Source: Bacteroidetes bacterium UBA2475
GTDB taxonomy: Bacteria > Bacteroidota > Bacteroidia > B-17B0 > Aurantibacillaceae
Assembly: GCA_002342065.1 (NCBI GenBank)
Contig: DDPF01000010.1
Span: 310,001-374,000, forward strand
Direction of reading: 5' to 3'
Length of the DNA: 64,000 bases
The first letter of the stretch is position 1; the number at the start of each line of letters is the position of its first letter. The notes below the pieces were generated by a model that saw only the letters and a program-made list of their open reading frames with translations, was not told the origin of the DNA and made no database searches. The position numbers and the translations under genes were made by a program. Positions 8,594 through 17,399 of the stretch are shown here, one piece after another.

Positions 8594-9400
8594 ATGGATT
8601 TTTTAAAAACTAACACCTACGGAATCACCGAACAGTTTGAATTAAAAGAAAAATATGATCATTTATATGAAGATATTTTTTTCAACGGTTACACGGTAGT
8701 TGAAAATGTATTAAGCAAAGAAGTAGTTGAATCATTAAAGACAGAACTTGCTAAAATTTATAAAACTCAATCAGAGGAATTTGGGGTTGAAAATTTAAAG
8801 AAAATAAATGATGAGAATATTGTAAGAGCTCCATTAGTTTATAGTGATGAATATATAAAACTTGCCTGCAACGAATACCTCATTAATTTATCTAAAAAAA
8901 TATTTGGCGATAATTTTATTTTGCTGATGCAAAATGGTATTATTAATTCGCCGGTTAATAGCCAGTTTCAAAGCAAGTGGCACCGCGATCTTAATTACCA
9001 ACACTGGGTAACAAGTAAAATACTCGCAATTAATGCCTTATTTACACTTACAGATTTTACATTTGAGACTGGGGCAACACACGTTCTACCATCAACTCAT
9101 TTAAAAGAAGTTTTCCCAAGCGAACGTTTTGTAAAAGAAAATGAAAAATGCCTTACTGCTCCTGCCGGTTCGGTAATTATTATGGATGCCATGCTTTATC
9201 ACAGAGCAGGTGTTAATGTGTCAAAAGCTGACAGGATCGGGATCAACCATGTTATTGGCCTGCCATTTTTAAATCCGCAAATTGATCTGAGCGGATGTTT
9301 GAATTTACCTGAACAATATAAAAACTACGCACAATATTTTGGTTTTAAATGGTCAAGTTCTAAAACTCCATTGGAATGGCGAAAAAAGAAATTAGTATAA
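8594..9400 (+). CDS. Phytanoyl-CoA dioxygenase (PhyH) family protein
   Basis: A 268-residue Fe(II)/2-oxoglutarate-dependent oxygenase of the PhyH family. The iron-binding facial triad is visible as H130 and D132 in KWHRDLNYQHW and H203 in LYHRAGVN, with R204 or a nearby residue likely to bind 2-oxoglutarate. PhyH proteins in glycan loci are thought to hydroxylate sugar or lipid intermediates, but this substrate is not shown. I choose ATG 8594 because the promoter boxes overlap the TTG at 8579. The 3' end overlaps the FkbM gene by 25 bases, so the two are probably translated together. Confidence 0.75.
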   Translation: MDFLKTNTYGITEQFELKEKYDHLYEDIFFNGYTVVENVLSKEVVESLKTELAKIYKTQSEEFGVENLKKINDENIVRAPLVYSDEYIKLACNEYLINLSKKIFGDNFILLMQNGIINSPVNSQFQSKWHRDLNYQHWVTSKILAINALFTLTDFTFETGATHVLPSTHLKEVFPSERFVKENEKCLTAPAGSVIIMDAMLYHRAGVNVSKADRIGINHVIGLPFLNPQIDLSGCLNLPEQYKNYAQYFGFKWSSSKTPLEWRKKKLV

Positions 9401-10509
9401 ATTTTCCGGATAGGTCTCAGTTTGTTTCCACTATCAATTTGAGGAAAAATGAGCTTTCAGAAATAAAAAATAATTTAAAATCAGTTTGGATCTTTGGCGC
9501 TGGTAATAACGGAAAGCTTATTGCAACAGAGCTAATAAGCAATAACATTGAAGTTATAGGTTTTATTGATGATACACCGTCAAAAATAAATACAACAATT
9601 AGTGATGTACAAGTAATTTCTTTTGCCGGTTTTAAAGAAAAATACCAAACAGGTCATACTATTTTTATCTCCGTTTTTAATCCTTCAATATCCTTTCAAA
9701 AATTAGTTTCAAAATTTACCACTGAAGGCGTTAACGAGAAATCTATTTATTCATTTATAAATTTCATCCAGATCTTTAATCACAATTATTTGTTTCTTGG
9801 ACCTGTACAAAAACTAACAAAACATTATAACAGTTTTAAAAGTTCATTTGATCGTTTAACAGATACAGAGTCAAAGAAAACATTTTTAAATTATATAAAT
9901 TTTCAAACTGGTCTTTCTGACGAGACTATTACTTCTCCTTTTTTTAAGGGGTTTAAAAAAATACTAAAAGCGAACTCAGTTGATTTTATTGATATTGGCG
10001 CCTTTGACGGCGACACCATCACTAAATTTGAAAAAGAGTTTGGCAAGGACCTTAAAACAGTTTATGCCTTTGAGCCCGATGTTTTGAATTATAATAAGCT
10101 ATTACAACTTGCCAATAAAAAGAAGCGGTTAAAAATAATTTGTTTTAATATGGCTGTGGGTGATAAGAGTGGCGTGTTAACTTTTAACAGCGAGGGTAAC
10201 ATGGGCTCGATGTTAAGCAAAAGCGGGAAAGAATTGGTTCAATGCATTGCAATAGATGACATAATTAAACCAAATAATAAAAGTAAATTAGTAATTAAAA
10301 TCGATGTTGAAGGTTTTGAACTTTCGGTTTTAAATGGCATGAAAGATCTGATCAGAAAAAACGCTCCGGCTTTGGTTGTAAGTGCTTATCATAAAACAAA
10401 TGATGTTTTTGACATTATAACTTTTGTTACTAAACAACACAAATATAAGAACATCAATATTAGACAACATGGTGCAGATGGTGCCGACCTGTCATTATAT
10501 TTTTATTAA
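9376..10509 (+). CDS. FkbM-family methyltransferase with N-terminal Rossmann domain
   Basis: A 377-residue two-domain protein. Residues 1-90 form a Rossmann-like module (VWIFGAGNNGKLIATEL, then IGFIDD), resembling sugar-nucleotide or PglD-like N-terminal domains. The C-terminal half is an FkbM methyltransferase: DFIDIGAFDGDTITKFE near residue 205, YAFEPD, FNMAVGD and IKIDVEGFELSVLNGM. FkbM enzymes O-methylate sugars or polyketides. The start lies inside the PhyH gene. The pairing of a nucleotide-sugar-like domain with an O-methyltransferase suggests a glycan substrate. Confidence 0.75.
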   Translation: MAKKEISINFPDRSQFVSTINLRKNELSEIKNNLKSVWIFGAGNNGKLIATELISNNIEVIGFIDDTPSKINTTISDVQVISFAGFKEKYQTGHTIFISVFNPSISFQKLVSKFTTEGVNEKSIYSFINFIQIFNHNYLFLGPVQKLTKHYNSFKSSFDRLTDTESKKTFLNYINFQTGLSDETITSPFFKGFKKILKANSVDFIDIGAFDGDTITKFEKEFGKDLKTVYAFEPDVLNYNKLLQLANKKKRLKIICFNMAVGDKSGVLTFNSEGNMGSMLSKSGKELVQCIAIDDIIKPNNKSKLVIKIDVEGFELSVLNGMKDLIRKNAPALVVSAYHKTNDVFDIITFVTKQHKYKNINIRQHGADGADLSLYFY

Positions 10510-10518
10510 ACATTAATT

Positions 10519-11460
10519 ATGGCTAAAATCTCAGTTGTTATACCTTGTTATTATAACGAAAAAAATATTCCGGTTACATCAAAAACCCTTATTGAAAATG
10601 AAAAACAATTTGGCGCCGATGTGGAATTTGAATATGTTATGGTTGACGATGGTTCAAAAGACGATACATACGGCGAGTTATTAAAATTCAGAGAGCAATA
10701 TCCTGATAAAGTTATTGTGATAAAATTATCAAAGAATTTTGGCGCGAATAATGCTTGTTTATGCGGACTAAATAATGCCACTGGCGATTGTGTTGTAACC
10801 CTGGCAGCCGACCTTCAGGATCCGCCGGAACTTATCGTTAAAATGTACGAGTACTGGCTGAAAGGATTTAAGATAGTTTCTGCCAACCGTAGTAACAGAG
10901 AAGAAGGATTAATTCAAAAAGCATTTTCAGGTATCTATCACACCTTAATGACAAAATTTGCCATTACAGATGCGCCAAAAGGTGGTGCTGACCTTTTTTT
11001 ACTGGATAAACAGGTCTATTCTTTGGTAGTAAAAATGGATGAAAAAAATACTTCCCTACCCTATTTGTTCTTCTCCTTGGGTTTTGATTCTATCTCTATT
11101 CCATACGTAAGAAAGAAAAGAGAGATCGGGAAATCAACCTGGACAACACGGAAGAAAATAAAAGCTTTTGTGGATGCCTTTGTTTCCTTTTCATTTGTAC
11201 CTATAAGAATAATAAGCATAATGGGTATTTTTACCGGACTAATGGCTTTAGCTTATTCAATTATTATCATCATAGAAAAACTTACCGGTAACGTTCCTAC
11301 CAAGGGATGGAGCTCAATGATGATCGTTATTTTGTTTGTTTCCTCTTTTCAAATGATCGGGCTGGGCATAATAGGCGAATATTTATGGAGAACCCTTGAT
11401 GCAGCAAGGAAAAGGCCAAACTTTATAATTGACAAGAAAATAGACGAAACGAAAAAATAA
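10519..11460 (+). CDS. GT2 glycosyltransferase, polyprenyl-phosphate sugar synthase type
   Basis: A 313-residue family 2 glycosyltransferase of the DPM1/GtrB/ArnC type. The nucleotide-binding blocks VVIPCYYNE and VDDGSKDDT and the metal-binding AADLQDPPEL are present. Two C-terminal membrane helices (about 230-255 and 265-290) are followed by GEYLWRTLDAARKRPNF, the usual tail of this group. It would load a sugar onto undecaprenyl phosphate at the inner membrane for later transfer to a surface glycan. It is nine bases downstream of the FkbM gene and ends the plus-strand glycan run. Confidence 0.85.
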   Translation: MAKISVVIPCYYNEKNIPVTSKTLIENEKQFGADVEFEYVMVDDGSKDDTYGELLKFREQYPDKVIVIKLSKNFGANNACLCGLNNATGDCVVTLAADLQDPPELIVKMYEYWLKGFKIVSANRSNREEGLIQKAFSGIYHTLMTKFAITDAPKGGADLFLLDKQVYSLVVKMDEKNTSLPYLFFSLGFDSISIPYVRKKREIGKSTWTTRKKIKAFVDAFVSFSFVPIRIISIMGIFTGLMALAYSIIIIIEKLTGNVPTKGWSSMMIVILFVSSFQMIGLGIIGEYLWRTLDAARKRPNFIIDKKIDETKK

Positions 11461-11508
11461 TCCTTTTTATTCTTTCTTATATCTTTTACTGATCCCTTTT
11501 CTCATTTT

Positions 11509-11540
11509 TTTATAGGATAAGCCTATTTTTTATACCTTTA
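11509..11540 (+). promoter_or_regulatory. Weak candidate promoter for the L,D-transpeptidase
   Basis: TTTA, 20 bases, TACCTTTA: each box has one mismatch (G to A) from TTTG/TAnnTTTG. The -7-like box ends four bases before the TTG start at 11545, the same near-leaderless spacing as at 8590/8594. Confidence 0.25.
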
Positions 11541-11544
11541 ATCG

Positions 11545-13254
11545 TTGAAAAAAATCTCATTAATATTCGTACTTCTTTATTTTACAGCTTGCAAAAATGA
11601 GTCGAACGATACGACCAAAAAAGTTGAAGTAAAACAACCTCAAAATGTAAACGCAGAAACCTTAAAGATCATTGAAGGTTTTTATAGTAACTCCATTGGC
11701 GATACATTAATCGCCATAAATAAGGACACGCTTATTACTTTTTCTTTCTTTAAAAGATTAAGAGATAATAAAGAGCTTATTTTTTCTGACAAAGGAAAAT
11801 TGACAAAATTAGGAGATTCGTTATACACGATCATAAAAGATGCGCGCATGTATGGTTTGTACCCAAACGATTATCATTTCAAAAAACTAGAGAAGTTAAG
11901 CTCAGAGTTTTATGATAAAAAAGAAGATGCATATAACGTTTCAGCTGTTGCAGAAGCCGAAGTTTTATTTACTGATGCCTATTTAAAATTTGGCGCACAT
12001 TTAAATAAAGGACGGTTTAGTACCGATACAATTTTATTGGAATGGAAACCAAAAAAACTGGATACCAATTGGGTGGAGATCTTAAAAATGGGGCTTGAGG
12101 CTGGTAAAATGCGCAAAGCATTTGATTCACTGGAACCAAGACATGCAGGTTATCACTTTTTAAAACAAGCTATACGGAATTATGTTGCAGAAAATGAAAA
12201 ACTGAACTGGGATACTATTTCTTTTAGGAATATTACAGATACCGTAAAATTTAAAGAAGACCTTAAACAAAAATTAATTAAAACAGGAGATTATAACGAC
12301 ACTTTAAAATTAAATGACAGTTTAAAATTAGCAACGGCTATAAAGTCATACCAAAAAAAATTCAATCTTGAGTCCGATGGTAAATTAGGGAAATTAACGC
12401 GCCAAACTTTAAGTTTATCAAAAGAACAAACCATTCGCCAGATGGAAATGGCCCTGGAACGCTGGCGTTGGGAGCCTACCAAATATCCTGAAAGATATGC
12501 TATTGTAAATATTCCTTCTGCCGAAATAAATGTTTATGAGTGGGATAAAAAACATAAAGAAGATACGCTTGTTTTAAACAGTCGTATTGTTGTTGGTAAA
12601 CCCGAAACACAAACACCTACTTTAAAAAGCAAAATAACTTATATGCTTGTATATCCTTATTGGAGCGTGCCGTACACTATTGCATGGAAAGAGATCTTAC
12701 CAATGGTAAAACACGATACCAATTATTTACACAAACATAATTTTGAGTGCATTAATTATAAAGGCGAAGTTGTTCCACCAAGCAAATTAAACTGGAAACG
12801 CTTTAATAAAGATTATTTACCAGTAAAATTTAGACAACGAATTGGCGATGACAATAGTTTAGGAATTTGTAAATTTAATTTCAATAATAAATACGGAGTT
12901 TACCTGCACGATACAAACAGCAAACGTTATTTTAAAACTTTTTATCGTTATCAAAGTCACGGTTGTATGCGTTTAGAGAAGTTTGTTGAATTAGCGCGTT
13001 TTTTAATACGTGATGACACTTTGAAGTTACCTTATGATACCTTGAACGCTTATTTTGCCCGACCTGAACAAAAGCAGATCAACCTTAGGAAACCTTTACC
13101 AATTTACGTAAGGTATTATACAGCAAATGTTGAAATAGCGAAGGATAAGAAAGGTAGACCGAAAAAAAATCCACAAAATGAGGATAAAAAATTAAATGTG
13201 TTCATTGATATATATAAGAAAGATGAACAGATGATAAAACTGATCTACAAATAG
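11545..13254 (+). CDS. L,D-transpeptidase (YcbB/LdtD type), lipoprotein
   Basis: A 569-residue envelope enzyme that makes 3-3 crosslinks in peptidoglycan or attaches partners to it. It starts at TTG 11545, giving a lipoprotein signal (KKISLIFVLLYFTAC). An N-terminal scaffold is followed by a peptidoglycan-binding fold (ATAIKSYQKKFNLESDGK, about 265-285) and a YkuD catalytic domain with the signature SHGCMRLEKF (His472, Cys474). The YVRYYTANVE tail is typical of large YcbB-like proteins. It is 84 bases after the GT2 gene, and its stop lies one base from the opposing flippase stop. TTG is an unusual start, but no ATG keeps the signal. Confidence 0.85.
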   Translation: MKKISLIFVLLYFTACKNESNDTTKKVEVKQPQNVNAETLKIIEGFYSNSIGDTLIAINKDTLITFSFFKRLRDNKELIFSDKGKLTKLGDSLYTIIKDARMYGLYPNDYHFKKLEKLSSEFYDKKEDAYNVSAVAEAEVLFTDAYLKFGAHLNKGRFSTDTILLEWKPKKLDTNWVEILKMGLEAGKMRKAFDSLEPRHAGYHFLKQAIRNYVAENEKLNWDTISFRNITDTVKFKEDLKQKLIKTGDYNDTLKLNDSLKLATAIKSYQKKFNLESDGKLGKLTRQTLSLSKEQTIRQMEMALERWRWEPTKYPERYAIVNIPSAEINVYEWDKKHKEDTLVLNSRIVVGKPETQTPTLKSKITYMLVYPYWSVPYTIAWKEILPMVKHDTNYLHKHNFECINYKGEVVPPSKLNWKRFNKDYLPVKFRQRIGDDNSLGICKFNFNNKYGVYLHDTNSKRYFKTFYRYQSHGCMRLEKFVELARFLIRDDTLKLPYDTLNAYFARPEQKQINLRKPLPIYVRYYTANVEIAKDKKGRPKKNPQNEDKKLNVFIDIYKKDEQMIKLIYK

Positions 13255-13255
13255 G

Positions 13256-14503
13256 TCAATTCTTTGATGCAACAAGATCTTTTAAATTTTTAAGATCGTT
13301 CTTAAAACTGAATAAGCGTTGAATTTTCATTTTATTATTGATAAAAAAAGCTGTTCCAATTGCTAAAGCAACCGCCAGGTAAGCAATATTAACGGTGTAC
13401 GCAGCGCCATCAATATCATATTTTTTAATTAAGATCGGCGCTAATACCAAAGAAATTATAAAACCAAAACTATTGCAGACCAGAGTTAATTTTAATTTTC
13501 CTAATGCAGAAAAATAATTAGAAATGATACCAAAAAAACTCACCATTAAAATTCCCGGCGAGTACAACATCATTAAACGTTTAATGCCCACATAACCATC
13601 ACCCAATAAATAAATAAAAAAATCTTCGGGCAATATAAAAATAACGAGCACGGCCATAAAAGAAAAAATTAAACTGGCTTTGCTTAAACTTAAGGTCATT
13701 TCCGACGATCTTAAAGTGTTACCTGTGTTGGCAACCCGCGCCAATAATACCGGCGATATGCCATTAGAAATAATTAAAACAGATTCTATTAACGACGAGG
13801 CTGAAGAATACAAGCCTACTTTAGCTGTACTTGGCAACAAATAATAACTGTAACGGTTGCAAAATATATGCATGAGCACTGCAGCTTGGCAGATCAATCC
13901 GTTAATAATTATTGGCTTTACGTCAAAGGCTTTTCCTGCAGATAATTTTAGGTCGAATTTTAATACAACAACTGTAGAAAAAATAAATGCTACTACAAAC
14001 GATAATAATAATGGGAAGATGTAAGCATTGAACGTAAATTCTTTTAATACAATGAGTGAGAATCCTAATCCGATCAATAATAAAAGAGGTTGAACGAGAT
14101 TTAAAAAATTATAGATCTTAACTTTTTCTTTTCCTAAAATTAAAACGCAGTTAAACGTATTTATAATTATAAGTAACGAAACAATGTAACCTAACCAACC
14201 ATAACCCGGTACTTGTTTATTTAAAAAAACAACTACAACGTTGCTTAACGAACAAAAAATAAGAGTGTAAACTAATCCAAACACATACATTTTTTTGAGA
14301 TCGAATTTTGGAATAAAATAAACCAAACTATAACCTGTGTAAATTTCATTTACTATCTGAATGATGGCTATGTTTAAAATAAAAATACTTATTTCACCGC
14401 GCGAACTAACCCCTAAATATCTTGAAGAAACTATCAGGATAAAGAAATTGATTACGGCAACCAGTCCTTTGGTAAATAAGCTGTGTATTATATTTTTAAA
14501 CAT
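13256..14503 (-). CDS. Wzx-like polysaccharide flippase (MVF/MATE-type membrane protein)
   Basis: A 415-residue polytopic membrane protein with about 12 hydrophobic segments and the N-terminal pattern LFTKGLVAVINFFILIVSSRYLGVSSRGE, seen here only in part and typical of the polysaccharide biosynthesis/flippase family (the conserved positions are F, R, Y, L, G, G and E). Such proteins flip lipid-linked oligosaccharides across the inner membrane. It faces the glycan block convergently, with one base between stops, and plausibly exports the product of the 4.8-11.5 kb genes. No Wzy polymerase is seen in the window. Confidence 0.75.
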   Translation of the reverse strand: MFKNIIHSLFTKGLVAVINFFILIVSSRYLGVSSRGEISIFILNIAIIQIVNEIYTGYSLVYFIPKFDLKKMYVFGLVYTLIFCSLSNVVVVFLNKQVPGYGWLGYIVSLLIIINTFNCVLILGKEKVKIYNFLNLVQPLLLLIGLGFSLIVLKEFTFNAYIFPLLLSFVVAFIFSTVVVLKFDLKLSAGKAFDVKPIIINGLICQAAVLMHIFCNRYSYYLLPSTAKVGLYSSASSLIESVLIISNGISPVLLARVANTGNTLRSSEMTLSLSKASLIFSFMAVLVIFILPEDFFIYLLGDGYVGIKRLMMLYSPGILMVSFFGIISNYFSALGKLKLTLVCNSFGFIISLVLAPILIKKYDIDGAAYTVNIAYLAVALAIGTAFFINNKMKIQRLFSFKNDLKNLKDLVASKN

Positions 14504-14538
14504 ACTATCAGCCTATTAACGTGAAAATAAGTTAAAAA

Positions 14539-14946
14539 TTACCATACAAATTCTACGATCTGTTTTATATCAGGATGTAAACTTTTAGCTACCGGGCAGG
14601 TATGGGCCGCATGTTCGTACATACGTTTTTCCTTATCGGTATAATCTTTTTTAGGGAAAGTTATCTTCACGTGTATCTCGCCTATCCTCCTGGGGTCGGG
14701 ATACATTACCTTTGTAACCTCGCCGATAGCCCCATCAACAGTAGTAAAACCCTCTTTCATAGCCACAATGCCCATAATAGAGATCATACAACTTGCAAGG
14801 CTTGTTGCTGTAAGGTCGGTTGGCGAAAAGGCCTCGCCTTTACCATGATTATCTTTAGGAGCATCTGTATTTATTACCATGCCCGATTGAAGGTGGGTGG
14901 CTTCTGTCCTTAATTCCCCTACATATTTAACTAAACTTGTTGCCAT
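14539..14946 (-). CDS. OsmC-family peroxiredoxin-like protein
   Basis: A 135-residue OsmC/YhfA-type protein. The two redox cysteines are visible: C53 in SLASCMISIMG and C117 in AAHTCPVAKSL, with the GEAFSPTDLTATSLASC block typical of the family. OsmC proteins reduce organic hydroperoxides with a Cys pair; YhfA-like members are less well characterised. It is cytoplasmic. It is transcribed alone on the minus strand, divergent from the gene at 15003, with 56 bases between them. Confidence 0.88.
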   Translation of the reverse strand: MATSLVKYVGELRTEATHLQSGMVINTDAPKDNHGKGEAFSPTDLTATSLASCMISIMGIVAMKEGFTTVDGAIGEVTKVMYPDPRRIGEIHVKITFPKKDYTDKEKRMYEHAAHTCPVAKSLHPDIKQIVEFVW

Positions 14947-14989
14947 AACTTTTGTTTATACAAAAATAGGATAATACCTCGTAATTCTT

Positions 14990-14997
14990 TAAATTTG
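14990..14997 (+). promoter_or_regulatory. -7 element TAAATTTG six bases before the start of the 15003 gene
   Basis: TAAATTTG is a perfect match to TAnnTTTG and ends five bases before the ATG at 15003, predicting a leaderless or near-leaderless transcript for the envelope protein-lipA pair. No TTTG stands at the matching upstream distance. Confidence 0.4.
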
Positions 14998-15002
14998 TTA
15001 TA

Positions 15003-15767
15003 ATGTTTAGAATCCTTTATATCATTATATTTTGCAGTTTTTTTAGCGCCCTTTCGGTTGCTCAGGATAAGCCTGCATTAAAAACTGAAGAAGGCACCAC
15101 GCTAAATGTATTGTACAGGAACGAAGGGTCTGGAAAAATATATGCAAACACACGTGGCTTGGGTGCATTATACCGTCGCGGTAAACATATTACAGCTAAA
15201 AGCCGTTCTTTTTATGAGATCGATTTTCAATCATTAAAACATCCCAAAGAAGTAAAAGTTAGTGGTTCAGCTCAAGACAAAAAAAGGTTTGTTTATGGTA
15301 AAATAAACCAGGCCTTTTTATTACGCGGTTCTGTTGGTATGCAAAAAGTATTATTCGCCAAAGCAGATAACAAAGCTGTTGAAGTACGATACAGTTATTC
15401 TATCGGGCCAACATTAGCTTTTGCAAAACCATATTACGTGCAAGTATACAGATCACAAAACACTATTACAGGGCAAACCAGTCCCGATGTTGTAAAATTT
15501 GATACAGAAAGTTTTACGCAGGATAGCGTTGTTGGACGCGGTGCTTTTTCTGATGGTTTAGCAGAAACTAAAGTTTATCCTGGTGCAAGTGCAAAATTTA
15601 ATTTAAGCTTTGAATACTCACCATATACCAATCTTATTCGTGCCATTGAAACAGGCATCTCTGTAGATTTTTTTCCAAAAGCATTGCCCATCATGGCAAG
15701 AAATCCGGCTGAAAACTTAGTTGTGACCTTTCACGTAGGTTTTGTGTTTGGATCAAAATGGTATTAA
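15003..15767 (+). CDS. Secreted hypothetical envelope protein
   Basis: A 254-residue protein with a signal peptide (hydrophobic residues 3-18, cleavage after SVAQ). The mature part has alternating beta-strand-like sequence (VEVRYSYSIGPTLAFAKPYYV, of which I note the aromatic, glycine-rich pattern, and SAKFNLSFEYSPY) and a C-terminal VVTFHVGFVFGSKWY ending in an aromatic residue, as in outer-membrane beta-barrels. I do not recognise a named family. Its stop directly abuts the lipA start, so the two are expected to be co-transcribed and translationally coupled. Confidence 0.6.
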   Translation: MFRILYIIIFCSFFSALSVAQDKPALKTEEGTTLNVLYRNEGSGKIYANTRGLGALYRRGKHITAKSRSFYEIDFQSLKHPKEVKVSGSAQDKKRFVYGKINQAFLLRGSVGMQKVLFAKADNKAVEVRYSYSIGPTLAFAKPYYVQVYRSQNTITGQTSPDVVKFDTESFTQDSVVGRGAFSDGLAETKVYPGASAKFNLSFEYSPYTNLIRAIETGISVDFFPKALPIMARNPAENLVVTFHVGFVFGSKWY

Positions 15768-16631
15768 ATGGAACCCACACAAGAAATTCAAAAGATCAAA
15801 AAACCAGATTGGTTACGTGTAAAATTACCTACCGGCGAAGAGTACGTTAAAGTTCGCGGTATTGTAAGTAAACACAAATTACACACTATTTGCGAAAGCG
15901 GCAATTGTCCAAACATGGGCGAATGCTGGGGCGCAGGTACAGCAACATTTATGATCCTTGGAAATATCTGTACACGCAGTTGCGGTTTTTGCGCAGTGGC
16001 AACAGGTAAGCCAAAACCGGCAGATTGGGATGAACCAAAACGTATTGCAGATTCTGTAAAATTAATGGGCGTTAAACACTGTGTAATTACAAGTGTTGAC
16101 AGGGATGATCTTAAAGATGGCGGTTCTATTATCTGGGCAGAGACCATTAAAGAAATTCGTGCTATTAGTCCTGAAACAAAATTTGAATGTTTAATTCCTG
16201 ACTTTGCAGGCAAATGGGAAAACCTACAACGCATTATAGATGCGCAACCCGATATTGTTTCACATAATATTGAGACCGTAAGACGTTTAACCGCACAAGT
16301 ACGCATACAAGCCAAATACGACCGCAGTATGGAAGTTTTAAAACGTTTGGATGAAGCAGGTGTAAAAACAAAAAGTGGTATTATGGTTGGCCTTGGCGAA
16401 ACTGATGAAGAAGTTTATTCAACCATTGATGATCTTGCTAATGTAAAATGCGATGTGGTTACTATTGGACAATATTTACAACCTACACCAAAACATTTAC
16501 CTGTTGCACGATTTGTGCATCCTGATGATTTTAAAAAGTATAAAGATTACGCTTTAAATAAAGGCTTTAAATTTGTTGAAAGCGGGCCATTAGTGCGCTC
16601 ATCATATCACGCTGAGAAGCATATTTTTTAA
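15768..16631 (+). CDS. lipA: Lipoyl synthase LipA
   Basis: A 287-residue radical SAM enzyme that inserts two sulfurs into octanoyl groups on E2 and GcvH proteins. The auxiliary 4Fe-4S cluster ligands are C42, C47 and C53 in CESGNCPNMGEC. The radical SAM CX3CX2C motif is C68, C72 and C75 in ICTRSCGFC. The C-terminal RSSYHA holds the conserved serine ligand. Length is normal for the family. It starts at the base after the stop of the envelope-protein gene and converges on batE, with five bases between stops. lipB is not in the window. Confidence 0.96.
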   Translation: MEPTQEIQKIKKPDWLRVKLPTGEEYVKVRGIVSKHKLHTICESGNCPNMGECWGAGTATFMILGNICTRSCGFCAVATGKPKPADWDEPKRIADSVKLMGVKHCVITSVDRDDLKDGGSIIWAETIKEIRAISPETKFECLIPDFAGKWENLQRIIDAQPDIVSHNIETVRRLTAQVRIQAKYDRSMEVLKRLDEAGVKTKSGIMVGLGETDEEVYSTIDDLANVKCDVVTIGQYLQPTPKHLPVARFVHPDDFKKYKDYALNKGFKFVESGPLVRSSYHAEKHIF

Positions 16632-16636
16632 TAGAC

Positions 16637-17395
16637 TTAAATAATCCCTACGTCACTTACTTTCAACCAGCCTTCATTGCCGTTATCGAGTTTAATTAGC
16701 AACCAGTTACCATTATTTTCAACTACACGAATTTTTGTTCCTTCATGCAGACTGAATTTAGAACTTGCAGATGCAGTTGGCTCATTCATGATCTTAACTT
16801 CTTTAGATGTTATGATCGCAAATTTATTTTCTACTTTAGATTGTAAGGCTGAATAGCCTAAAAAATAAGTCATAACAAAAGCAAGAAGTAAAACACAACT
16901 CAATAAGAATGAGATTCGTTTTACAATTAATATAGAAGAGTTAACGAAGATAAAAAACAGTATACTGGCCAAAGCAATAGAACCAATTGAGAACCAGGCC
17001 CAGGTATTTGTTGTAAAAGAAGAAAGAAGATTTGTTTTAACGGCACTAATAAAAAAATTCTCCTTTGAATCAATTTTGTCAATAGTTTTTGCGGAAGCAA
17101 TTCCTAAGTTGATCCTTACATCTTCGTCATTAGGATCTACCTTTCTTGCCAATTCATAATAATAAATAGCCTTTCCTAATTCGTTATTCCTGTAATAGGC
17201 ATTACCCAAATTAAAATACAATTGGTAAGACCTGTAACCATCGCTCACTAATTTTTCATATTTAGAAATTGCTTCCTTATAATTTTTTGAGTCATAAGCC
17301 TTCTCTGCTTTTTGCAACAGATTGTTACCGTAACCCTTTATTGAAAAAGATAAAAAACAAACCAATAAAATAAATATGTAATTATTGTTTTTCAT
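16637..17395 (-). CDS. batE: BatE: TPR and SH3 domain protein of the aerotolerance operon
   Basis: A 252-residue protein with a signal sequence, TPR-type repeats (KAEKAYDSKNYKEAISKYE, YRSYQLYFNLGNAYYRNNE, LGKAIYYYELARKVDPNDE), two membrane helices about residues 130-185 and a C-terminal bacterial SH3 domain (SKFSLHEGTKIRVVENNGNW, about 210-250). This matches BatE, the last gene of the Bacteroides aerotolerance operon. It begins four bases after batD. Bat proteins are thought to form a periplasmic or inner-membrane complex with the MoxR chaperone. Start ATG at 17395. Confidence 0.85.
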   Translation of the reverse strand: MKNNNYIFILLVCFLSFSIKGYGNNLLQKAEKAYDSKNYKEAISKYEKLVSDGYRSYQLYFNLGNAYYRNNELGKAIYYYELARKVDPNDEDVRINLGIASAKTIDKIDSKENFFISAVKTNLLSSFTTNTWAWFSIGSIALASILFFIFVNSSILIVKRISFLLSCVLLLAFVMTYFLGYSALQSKVENKFAIITSKEVKIMNEPTASASSKFSLHEGTKIRVVENNGNWLLIKLDNGNEGWLKVSDVGII

Positions 17396-17399
17396 TTGT

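Noticed and set aside
11511..11530. ATAGG / CCTAT hairpin followed by T residues after the GT2 gene
   Set aside because: The stem has only five base pairs, mostly AT; it overlaps the weak promoter candidate for the L,D-transpeptidase and cannot be separated from chance.
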